DNA of 32,718 nt from an uncultured Solirubrobacterales bacterium (GTDB taxonomy: Bacteria > Actinomycetota > Thermoleophilia > Solirubrobacterales > Solirubrobacteraceae), in assembly GCA_937973575.1 (NCBI GenBank), contig CALJKH010000225.1:1-32718 (forward strand). Reading direction: 5' to 3'. Below the pieces are notes generated by a model, which saw only the letters and a list, made by a program, of their open reading frames with translations, ran no database searches and was not told where the DNA came from. The position numbers and the translations under genes were made by a program. Within the stretch, counting starts at the first letter, position 1, and each line of letters begins with the position of its first letter. Positions 15,617-23,359 of the stretch are shown piece after piece.

Positions 15617-16954
15617 GTGGGGACGGTTTCGCAAGCTGGAGGGGGCAGCGCCCTCGGGAGCAGGGTAGGACGCCTTTTCGAGCGTCCCGATGCCCGCTTC
15701 CTTGCCACAGTTGGAGGAGCAGCGTTTCTGCTGCGCGCAATCATGGTCCTGCTAGTCCAACGGCACAACAACTTTGCCTTTAATGACGCCTTTTTCTACC
15801 ACTCCGTTGCTGCGATGGTTGCCGACGGAAAGGGCTTCTCGACGATCGACGGCAGGCCCTTTGGCCAGTGGCCTCCTGGCTATCCGTTCGCTCTCTCGAT
15901 CGTCTACAAATTCTTCGGCACTAACCCGCTCCTAGGCGAATTCCTCAATGTCATTTTCGGAACGGCTGGCGTCCTGCTCCTCTACGCAGTTGCAGATCGC
16001 TCGCTAGGGAGAGTTGAAGCCAAGTTCTGCGCAATCGCGATGGCTGTGATGCCGGCTCAAGTTTTCTTCACCGACGTTCTGATGTCAGAGCCGCTGTTCA
16101 TCCTGATCCTGCTGACGATGCTTTGGGTCATTGCGACGCGGGAGCCCACAGTTCAGACTGCCGCGATCGTAGGTGTGATCCTCGGAGTCGCGATGCTGAC
16201 GAGAGGCGAAGGGCCGCTGATGATCTTCATGCCGATCGCGGCATGGTGGCCTCGGATTCCCCGTCGCATGTTGGTCCAGCGAATCGCTGTGACATTCGGA
16301 GTGATGGTGCTGTGCGTTGCCCCATGGACCCTGCGCAACTACTCCACTTTCCACCGGTTGATACCGGTAAGTACGAACTTCGGCTCAACCTTCTGGGCGG
16401 GCCACAACTCAACCGCAAACGGCAAGCAGACCTATCCACCTCCATCGCTGACATCGCAGGCTGGTCCGTCAACCGGCCGTTTCTACCAAATCGACCAAAG
16501 CAAGTTGCTTCAAAAGGACGCTGTGAACTGGATCAAAGCCCACCCAATTCAGGACCTGGCTCTGATCCCTTGGCGCTTCCTCGGCCTAACTGAGGGTGAC
16601 GGCGGTTCGATCTACTACTGGGTCAACAAGACCGGCGACGGCAAGAAGCCTCTTAACCACGACTGGGCAGATCGCCTAGGAACCGTTGCCGACATGGGCT
16701 GGTTTGTGCTGCTGACGCTCTTTGTCTCGTCGCTGCTGGTGTTTGGCCGGAGCGTTCTTAAGAACTCGGTCCTCAGGGCCATCTTGGCCTACATGGGAAT
16801 TTCGCTCCTGCTTTATGTCCTTGTCCTCTACGGCCAGTTCCGCTACCACGTGCCGATCGAGCCTTTGATGATGCTGGTGGCCGCACCGCTTGTCGCGCAG
16901 CTCGTCGCCATCCGTAAGCGCCGCGTTAACCCAGCTAGCGACGGTTCAGCTTGA
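15617..16954 (+). CDS. GT-C membrane glycosyltransferase (PMT/ArnT-like, GT39/GT83 type)
   Basis: The product is a 445-residue polytopic membrane protein with about ten helices. It follows the pattern of polyprenyl-phosphate-sugar dependent transferases. After the first helix the extracytoplasmic loop carries NFAFNDAFFYHSVA (Asp57 as the likely catalytic acid) and GQWPPGYPFAL. FTDVLMSEPLF (151-161) follows, then LRNYSTF, a ~100-residue external loop, and the C-terminal YGQFRYHVPIEPLMMLVAAP phrase typical of this superfamily. It would add sugars to the glycan or protein on the outer face. GTG start at 15617, with a poor ribosome binding site. Its TGA overlaps the TTG start of the AftD-like gene, suggesting translational coupling. 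Confidence 0.93.
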   Translation: MGTVSQAGGGSALGSRVGRLFERPDARFLATVGGAAFLLRAIMVLLVQRHNNFAFNDAFFYHSVAAMVADGKGFSTIDGRPFGQWPPGYPFALSIVYKFFGTNPLLGEFLNVIFGTAGVLLLYAVADRSLGRVEAKFCAIAMAVMPAQVFFTDVLMSEPLFILILLTMLWVIATREPTVQTAAIVGVILGVAMLTRGEGPLMIFMPIAAWWPRIPRRMLVQRIAVTFGVMVLCVAPWTLRNYSTFHRLIPVSTNFGSTFWAGHNSTANGKQTYPPPSLTSQAGPSTGRFYQIDQSKLLQKDAVNWIKAHPIQDLALIPWRFLGLTEGDGGSIYYWVNKTGDGKKPLNHDWADRLGTVADMGWFVLLTLFVSSLLVFGRSVLKNSVLRAILAYMGISLLLYVLVLYGQFRYHVPIEPLMMLVAAPLVAQLVAIRKRRVNPASDGSA

Positions 16955-19900
16955 GCACGACTCCACAGCAAGGCGGGGGCTCCGAGTCCGAGAAGGACCT
17001 TGTCAAGGGACTGAACCCAGACACGGGACCAGTCCAACCTGCCCGGCTTGAACCGGTGCGCGCGCCAGAGGTGGACCTCTACGAAATCGGAGAGGTCAGC
17101 ACACCCGAGAAGGCCCCGGAGGTCGCGCCTCAAACTCGCAGGCAGGCAGTACTTACAAACCTGCGCCCGACGCGAGCCGAGTGGCTCCTAGTCCTGACAG
17201 CGACTGTCCTGACGTTCCTGCAGCGCCCAGGCCTGATGTTCACTGACTCCCGAAGTGACCTGACGGCCGATCCAACCCTGTTCCTGAGCCGAGTTGTTGA
17301 TGTGTGGTCGTCGACTTACGACCTTGGCCATGTTCAGTCTGGGCAGTTCGTCGGCTACCTCTTCCCGATGGCTCCGTTCTATGCGGCGGGCAGCAGCTTG
17401 GGCGTGCCGATGTGGATTGTGCAGCGCGTCTGGCTCGCTCTGATCCTCGTTGGCGGGGCGATTGGAGTGTCGCGACTTGTCGGAGCTCTCTGGCGTAAGG
17501 ACGATGGTGTTGCTCGGCTCCTTGCTGGCCTCGTCTTCACCTTCAACCCATATGTCGTAACTCAGATCAACCGAGGCACGGTCACCCTCCTCGCCTACGC
17601 AGTGCTCCCTTGGCTGCTGCTTGCAGCTCACCGGGGCGTCCTTGAGCCACGCCGCTGGCGCTGGCCAATAACCGGCGGCGTCTTGATCGCTATCGGTGGT
17701 GGTGGCGTGAACGCAGCGGTACTGATCTGGGTTCTGCTGGCCCCGCTGCTCCTGATCGGCTACGAGGTCGCTGTGATCGGGCGCTCTAGGAAGGCAGCGT
17801 GGTCATTCATCTGGCGGGCCCTTCTGTGCGTTGCAGGACTCTCGCTTTGGTGGGCGATTCCCGTCTGGCTGCAAAGCAAGTTCGGTGCCGACTTCCTCTC
17901 CTTCACCGAGCAGCCCTCGACGATTTGGGCGACCAACAGCGTGTCGGAGTCACTGCGCCTGCTGGGCTACTGGATCAGCTACTTCCAGATCGGATTCGGC
18001 GCAGCACGGCCTGTTGTTCCACCCACGACGGTTTATCTGTTTGCTCCGCTCCTTGTTGCTGGCAGCTTCGCAGTGCCACTGGTTGCGTTCGGCTCGCTCT
18101 CAAGGGTTTGGAAGAAGCCGTACATCCCATTCTTCGTTTTGCTCGCAGTCGGCGCAGCGACCGCCATGGCAGTGGGCTTCCCGCCAGGTAAGCCTCTCTA
18201 CAGCTTCCTGATTAAGGCCTACTACGGAATCCCGCTTCTTCAGATTCTGCGAACCACCTACAAGATTGGTCCGCTTCTTGCCCTTGCACTGGCATTCCTT
18301 GTCGGAGCGGGCGGCGCAGAGCTTCTTCGAAGCGTCCGACCCGGCACCGGAAGGCGCTTCGCTATCGCAGGGATAGTCGCGCTCCCAGTCGCCTTTGGCT
18401 GGCCGATGTTCACCGGCGGAGCCATTGACCCCCAACTCGCCTATAAGGATATTCCGAGCTACTGGCGCGCAGCGGCCAAGGACCTCGACCATGAAACGCA
18501 ACCTGGCTACAGGGCGATGATCCTGCCCGGGCAGCAGTTTGGCGTCTACAACTGGGGAGCTACCTTCGACCCAGTCGCCCCGGCTATCACCAAAGCTCCA
18601 GTGGCACAGCGCTACGCCGTGCGTTACTCGGACGCCCACAGCTCCCAGCTATTGACAGCTGTCGACAACCTCGTTCAGCAGCGACGACTGGTGCCAGGCC
18701 AGCTGGGACGACTGCTCCGCCTGCTCGGAGTCCAGCAGGTTGTCGTTTCTGCCGACGGGCGCCCTGAGAACTCTGGCGAGATTGACGCGGCCAGCGCACT
18801 TGCGGCCCTTCGCGGCGAGCCTGACCTTTCCCGCATCTCAGAGACCTACGGACCCACACTCCGCGTACCACCCGCAGTCGGCCGCGGTGGGCCAACCGTC
18901 TCACTGCCAGCCATTCGCCGCTACTCAATTCCCAAAACCTCGGGTGGAAACCCGGGAATGGTGCGAGCTCACTCTCGAACTGGCTCAGTTCTTGTAGCCG
19001 GTGACGCGAACGCGATCACCGAGCTCGCCGCCCAGAACCTGATGCCAAACAACAAGGCGATCCTCTTCACTGGCGATCAGTCGGGAAGTCAGATCCGAAA
19101 TCTCGTTCGGGATGGCGCAAACCTCGTGATCACCGACACGAATCGACGCCAAACAGTTCTCGCTACTCGTACAACTCACGACCAAGGAACAGTTCTCTCG
19201 GTCAAGGACAAGATCTCGCCCGACGTTCCTTCCTACGCTCTGTTTGAAGGACTCGGACACTCGAAGCAGACAGTTGCCGTCTACACCGGCGTTGACTATG
19301 TGACCAACCCAGAAGGCCCACAGCTCCTCCTTCGGCCTGAGGCACGGCCATACGCCGCGGTCGACGGCCGCCTTGACACCTCGTGGACTCCGTCTGACTT
19401 CCTTCCCACCCGGCGCTGGATTGAGATTGGTCTGAAGCGGCCAGTTCAAGTCCAGTCCATTCGTATCCACCCGCACCGTGACGGGCTCGTCCAGACGACG
19501 CGGATAGCCCTTTCGGTCAACGGAGCACCGGAGCGCGATGTCCCGCTGCTGCCAGGTTGGAACAACGTGGCCGTCGGTGCCGCTCCCCTCACCAAGGTCA
19601 GGATCAGGATCACTCACACATCCACCTTCGGTGGCATCGACCTTGGTGGCATTGACGAGGTCGCAATCCCTGGCGTGACGGCCCACGAGTGGCTGCGCAG
19701 CCCTATCTGGGCAGCTAAGGCGATCGCCGGAATGAACCTCTCGCACAACCCAATTTCAATCCTGCTGGCAAGGCAAACAGCTTCCGATCCATACCGCGAG
19801 TCAGGCGCCTACGGCGGTCCAGTGCCAACTGGTGACCCGCAGGCGACCTTTGACGCTGAGCGCTCAATCCACCGCCTAGTCAATGTCCCGACTACACGCC

Positions 19901-21468
19901 GGTTCCAACCAAGCGGCTGGGGCAGCTCGGCCCCATGGGCTGCCGACCCGAAGTTTGACCGCCTCGTTGGAATGAATCCGGGTTGGACCTTCTCCGGCTC
20001 GCCAAGGTTTGAGGGGCAACCAATCCACAGAGCCTCCTCGGCTTTTGACCACAGCCTCAACACAGCTTGGGTTGGTGAATTCAGGGCAGGCATTAAGCCG
20101 TGGCTTGCTTGGCGGTCACCGCAGCCCGTCCAGATCAGGTCAATTCGCCTTGTTCCCGACTCGCCTCTCTATGCCCGGCCGACTCTCGTGAAGGTTGTCT
20201 TCGACGGGCTCGAGACGCCGTTCATTCATGTTGATGCTCAAGGGAACGTCAAGCTCCCGAGGACAGTCACTGCTCGGAATGTCCGGATCAATGTCATCAA
20301 GGCAGAGACTCCCAAGGGCCCAGCCCAGTTCCGACTCCTCCCAGCAGTCGCAGTCCGAGAGGTAGTGGTCCCAGGCATGAGGACTCCAAGTCCTCGAAGG
20401 ACTGGGTCATTCACAACCAAGTGCGGTGAAACAAGCGTTGTGGCAAACGGTGATTCGGTGCCAGTGCGGATGACTGGCAGTGTGGCCGCGCTTGACCGCG
20501 GTGGGCCAATTCCATTCCAAGCCTGCGGCCCAACGAAGAAGGTTCAGCTGTTTGGCGGCCCCAATTCGATTCAAACCACTGAAGGCTCAATCATGAGAAT
20601 TGACCACCTCAAGATGGCGTCAACTCCGCCGAAGGCAATCCGCAAGGCGACCTCTGCAGCTGTTGCCTCGCCTGCGGTTGACAAGGACGGGTACGCCAAT
20701 GTGAGCTTCGGCGGCCCTGGCTGGCTCGTCCGCGGAGAGAGCATGAGCGCTGGCTGGCAGGCCTCGTGTGGGCCGGACAAGCAGCACCTACATAACCTCG
20801 GTCCAGCCCGTGTAATTGACGGGTTTGCAGCCGGTTGGCCTGTTGGCAAGAACTGCAAGGTTGCGAAGTTCAGCTTCTCCCCGCAGGGCACTGCGACGAA
20901 CGCATACCTCGCTTCCGCCGGCGCAACAGGAGTGTTTGCACTGATTCTGGGAGCGAGCCTCCTTGCAACCCGGAGGCGCCGCCTCGCCGGTGAAGACGAC
21001 CCGATCGTCCCGACCCCGCATGATGCTCCCGGCAACGACCCGCTTGCCCACGCTCGCCGAGGCTTTGCTGCCACAGCGCCGCTGTTTGCTGGAGCGATCG
21101 CGGCAGGTCTATTCGCCCTGCGCGTTGGACCCCCTGTGGCCTTGCTCGCGCTCTTCCTCGGACTGTGGGGAGTCAATGTGCGAAGGCTCTACACGCTTGC
21201 CTTTGCAGCGCTCGCGATCGTTCCGCTTGGCTATCTAGCCCAGCTGCCGAAGAACAAAAACGGGGGCAACTTCTACTACGCAGTGGAGCTGATCGGTGAG
21301 CACTGGCTTGCGACTGCCGCGATCCTGCTGGCGGGAACCGGCGCCCTCCTCACAGCGCTGCGAATCCGCTGGGCTACACACCCACGCGCTGGCCGCTGGA
21401 GTCTGCGTCGAATTCGAGCAACAGTTCGCCTGCGCAAACTGGGCCGCAACAAGATCAGCGGTAGCTAA
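16951..21468 (+). CDS. AftD-like arabinofuranosyltransferase (DUF3367/GT-C) with discoidin-like domains
   Basis: The product has 1505 residues. A ~75-residue polar N-terminus leads to about eleven helices (75-485), with the GT-C acidic loop MFTDSRSDLTADP at 96-108. This matches the N-terminal domain of mycobacterial AftD, which adds alpha-(1->3)-arabinofuranose from decaprenyl-phosphoarabinose. A large extracytoplasmic part follows. Two F5/8 C-like carbohydrate-binding segments are visible, about 795-905 (AAVDGRLDTSWTP, then QVQSIRIHPHRDG) and 1025-1140 (SAFDHSLNTAWVG, then QIRSIRLVP). Four or five C-terminal helices (1315-1475) end in a basic tail. TTG start overlaps the previous TGA. The acceptor is unknown: AftD function is established in mycolate-containing bacteria, and this organism may lack mycolates. 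Confidence 0.9.
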   Translation: MSTTPQQGGGSESEKDLVKGLNPDTGPVQPARLEPVRAPEVDLYEIGEVSTPEKAPEVAPQTRRQAVLTNLRPTRAEWLLVLTATVLTFLQRPGLMFTDSRSDLTADPTLFLSRVVDVWSSTYDLGHVQSGQFVGYLFPMAPFYAAGSSLGVPMWIVQRVWLALILVGGAIGVSRLVGALWRKDDGVARLLAGLVFTFNPYVVTQINRGTVTLLAYAVLPWLLLAAHRGVLEPRRWRWPITGGVLIAIGGGGVNAAVLIWVLLAPLLLIGYEVAVIGRSRKAAWSFIWRALLCVAGLSLWWAIPVWLQSKFGADFLSFTEQPSTIWATNSVSESLRLLGYWISYFQIGFGAARPVVPPTTVYLFAPLLVAGSFAVPLVAFGSLSRVWKKPYIPFFVLLAVGAATAMAVGFPPGKPLYSFLIKAYYGIPLLQILRTTYKIGPLLALALAFLVGAGGAELLRSVRPGTGRRFAIAGIVALPVAFGWPMFTGGAIDPQLAYKDIPSYWRAAAKDLDHETQPGYRAMILPGQQFGVYNWGATFDPVAPAITKAPVAQRYAVRYSDAHSSQLLTAVDNLVQQRRLVPGQLGRLLRLLGVQQVVVSADGRPENSGEIDAASALAALRGEPDLSRISETYGPTLRVPPAVGRGGPTVSLPAIRRYSIPKTSGGNPGMVRAHSRTGSVLVAGDANAITELAAQNLMPNNKAILFTGDQSGSQIRNLVRDGANLVITDTNRRQTVLATRTTHDQGTVLSVKDKISPDVPSYALFEGLGHSKQTVAVYTGVDYVTNPEGPQLLLRPEARPYAAVDGRLDTSWTPSDFLPTRRWIEIGLKRPVQVQSIRIHPHRDGLVQTTRIALSVNGAPERDVPLLPGWNNVAVGAAPLTKVRIRITHTSTFGGIDLGGIDEVAIPGVTAHEWLRSPIWAAKAIAGMNLSHNPISILLARQTASDPYRESGAYGGPVPTGDPQATFDAERSIHRLVNVPTTRRFQPSGWGSSAPWAADPKFDRLVGMNPGWTFSGSPRFEGQPIHRASSAFDHSLNTAWVGEFRAGIKPWLAWRSPQPVQIRSIRLVPDSPLYARPTLVKVVFDGLETPFIHVDAQGNVKLPRTVTARNVRINVIKAETPKGPAQFRLLPAVAVREVVVPGMRTPSPRRTGSFTTKCGETSVVANGDSVPVRMTGSVAALDRGGPIPFQACGPTKKVQLFGGPNSIQTTEGSIMRIDHLKMASTPPKAIRKATSAAVASPAVDKDGYANVSFGGPGWLVRGESMSAGWQASCGPDKQHLHNLGPARVIDGFAAGWPVGKNCKVAKFSFSPQGTATNAYLASAGATGVFALILGASLLATRRRRLAGEDDPIVPTPHDAPGNDPLAHARRGFAATAPLFAGAIAAGLFALRVGPPVALLALFLGLWGVNVRRLYTLAFAALAIVPLGYLAQLPKNKNGGNFYYAVELIGEHWLATAAILLAGTGALLTALRIRWATHPRAGRWSLRRIRATVRLRKLGRNKISGS

Positions 21469-22193
21469 ACGCGCTTGTGTAGGTGAATGACGCAGTTCCA
21501 CGAGAACACCTCGCGGACAACTGGAATACGGCTGATGAAGGACAGGCGCGGCCAGTAACGCGGCTCAACATGGTCAATCACCAGCTCGGGGTGGCTCTTG
21601 ACGCGCTTAAGGATGGTTGAGATGTGGACTGGCCACAGCCCATCCCAGATCACATTCTTCTCCGGCTTACCGTGAATCCGATCGTGAAGCCAGCAGCCAA
21701 AGCGCGGCCCAAGGAAGTGGTACGGGGCGTAGAGGTGCCCTCCCCACGGCGAGTACCAGTTGGTCCATGACACATACGCCCAGCCACCCGGCTTAAGGAT
21801 CCGGGCGATCTCGTCAATCACCACAGGGGCTCGTGAACAATGCTCAAGCAGGTTGGAGCAGAGAACAGCGTCAATCGTGTTGTCCTCAATTGGCAGGTCG
21901 GCCGCATCGGCCACAAGCGAGCCCTCAGGTGGGGCACCGGCAAGAGCCAGCTCACCTGGGTCCAAGTCGACTGGCAGTACATCGGCACCACGACCGCGCA
22001 GTTCAGCTGTGTACCACCCCGCGCCGCAGCCAAGATCGAGAATCTTCTTACCGTCAACTACTCCGTGACGGCGCTCTAGGACATCCGCGGTATCGGCAGC
22101 AATGCGGGTGTAGAACGGTTCAGGGTCTGTCTGCTCGTTTCGAAACAGCTCCCAATACTCGCGGTACTTCGCTAGTCCGGTTGTCGAACTCAT
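21465..22193 (-). CDS. class I SAM-dependent methyltransferase (Methyltransf_11 type)
   Basis: The product has 242 residues. Motif I KKILDLGCGAGWYTAEL (49-65) is well preserved; VDLDPGEL (75-82) is the acidic strand end, VADAADLPIEDNTIDAVLCS (94-113) is motif II and NLLEHCS (114-120) precedes ILKPGGWAYVS (132-142). The C-terminal half, rich in Trp, Tyr and Pro (SWTNWYSPWGGHLYAPYHFLG), probably forms the substrate side. The ATG overlaps the stop of the GT4 gene upstream as ATGA, so the two are translationally coupled. It is the last gene of the long leftward cluster. Its stop overlaps that of the AftD-like gene. The substrate is likely a sugar or lipid-linked glycan. Confidence 0.93.
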   Translation of the reverse strand: MSSTTGLAKYREYWELFRNEQTDPEPFYTRIAADTADVLERRHGVVDGKKILDLGCGAGWYTAELRGRGADVLPVDLDPGELALAGAPPEGSLVADAADLPIEDNTIDAVLCSNLLEHCSRAPVVIDEIARILKPGGWAYVSWTNWYSPWGGHLYAPYHFLGPRFGCWLHDRIHGKPEKNVIWDGLWPVHISTILKRVKSHPELVIDHVEPRYWPRLSFISRIPVVREVFSWNCVIHLHKRV

Positions 22194-23338
22194 CGTCTGA
22201 ACTTTCCTACAAGTCCGCCGTTACTGCCCAGTGGCCGGTAGGACGCCTTTGCCTCCGCAAGTGCTTCGATTGTCAGCCGGGCAGTCCGCTCCCAGGCGAA
22301 CTGCTGAGCCCGCTCGAACGCTGCCTCGCCCATCTGAGCTCGTAGCTCATCGTTCTCAAGCAGCTTCTTGATGTTCTGAGAGAGCTGCTCGCGCGTGTCC
22401 GAAAGGAGGCCGGTCTCATGATCAACGACGGCTTCCCGGAGTCCACCAACGCGCATCGCGACAGTTGGGGTCTTGCAGGCTGCTGACTCAAGTGCGACAA
22501 GCGACCAGCCTTCAACCGAGGAAGCAGTGACATTCAGCCACGCTCGCTGCAGTAGCTCCAGCTTCTCCTCCTCGCTCACAAAGCCATGTAAGACAACTCG
22601 GTCACGGAGGCCGCGCCGAGCAATTTCAACTTCAATCGCCTCGCGGTGGTCACCGTCACCAGCGATCTCAAGAGTCGCCTGAGGGCAGGCGTCCAAGGCG
22701 TCAAGCAGGAACTCGATGCGCTTGTAGCGCTTGAGCCTTCCGAGGTAGAGAATCATCGGACTCTCAGACCGCGTGCCAGGGCGGAGAGTGCGAGTGTCAA
22801 CGCCGTTGTGTGCGACTTGGATTCGACTGCGCGGGATTCCATGGTCAGCAATGTCAGCTGCTGTCGAATCAGACACCGTCAGGAAAGCTGTGTCCCGGTA
22901 GAGGCCTTTAAGTGGGAATGTCTCCAATGCTGCTGCTGCAAAGCGGCCAGCCCCACCCATTTCACGCACATAGTGCTCACGGTGGATGTGATGGATCATC
23001 CCGACGCGCGGAGCCTGGATCCAAATCGGAGTCAGGAATGTGATGCCGTTGATGACCTCGAAGACCACATCGGCGCGTGGCTCGAGGGCCTTCTGGCCCT
23101 TCATGATCGCCCTCGGGAAGACAGTCGTCCGGCTACCAATTCGCTTGACAGTCAGGTTGCCCTGGTGCTCGATCGGAAGGGCCCCGGGATACCCGCCAGC
23201 CACGATCGTCACCTTGTGACCCCACTCAAGCCAGAAATGAACCTGCTCTTGAAGGTGTGTGCCCGTGCCTCCGCCCTGGGGGTGCGTCCAGTCGCGGTCA
23301 GTTAGGACGAGGATGTGCATGGGAGCCACATCTGACAT
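22190..23338 (-). CDS. glycosyltransferase family 4 (GT-B)
   Basis: The product has about 382 residues. MHILVLTDRDWTHPQGGGTG with the glycine-rich GGGTGTHL is the N-terminal GT-B motif. VFEVINGITFLTP lies in the acceptor half, AHNGVDTRTLRPG and MILYLGRLKRYKRIEFLL begin the donor half, and SSVEGWSLVALESAACKTP carries the E-x7-E pattern of retaining GT4 enzymes. Starts at 23359 (GTG, directly abutting the previous stop), 23338 (ATG) and 23320 (ATG) are all possible; 23338 is preferred because AGG lies seven bases upstream. It is coupled to the methyltransferase below. Cytoplasmic; sugar specificity is not readable. Confidence 0.93.
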   Translation of the reverse strand: MSDVAPMHILVLTDRDWTHPQGGGTGTHLQEQVHFWLEWGHKVTIVAGGYPGALPIEHQGNLTVKRIGSRTTVFPRAIMKGQKALEPRADVVFEVINGITFLTPIWIQAPRVGMIHHIHREHYVREMGGAGRFAAAALETFPLKGLYRDTAFLTVSDSTAADIADHGIPRSRIQVAHNGVDTRTLRPGTRSESPMILYLGRLKRYKRIEFLLDALDACPQATLEIAGDGDHREAIEVEIARRGLRDRVVLHGFVSEEEKLELLQRAWLNVTASSVEGWSLVALESAACKTPTVAMRVGGLREAVVDHETGLLSDTREQLSQNIKKLLENDELRAQMGEAAFERAQQFAWERTARLTIEALAEAKASYRPLGSNGGLVGKFRR

Positions 23339-23359
23339 CGCAGAGCCTGTGTTCTCCAC

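Noticed and set aside
22646..23305. 219-codon plus-strand open frame opposite the GT4 gene
   Set aside because: The minus-strand glycosyltransferase has clear GT-B motifs. This frame has none and no start signal.
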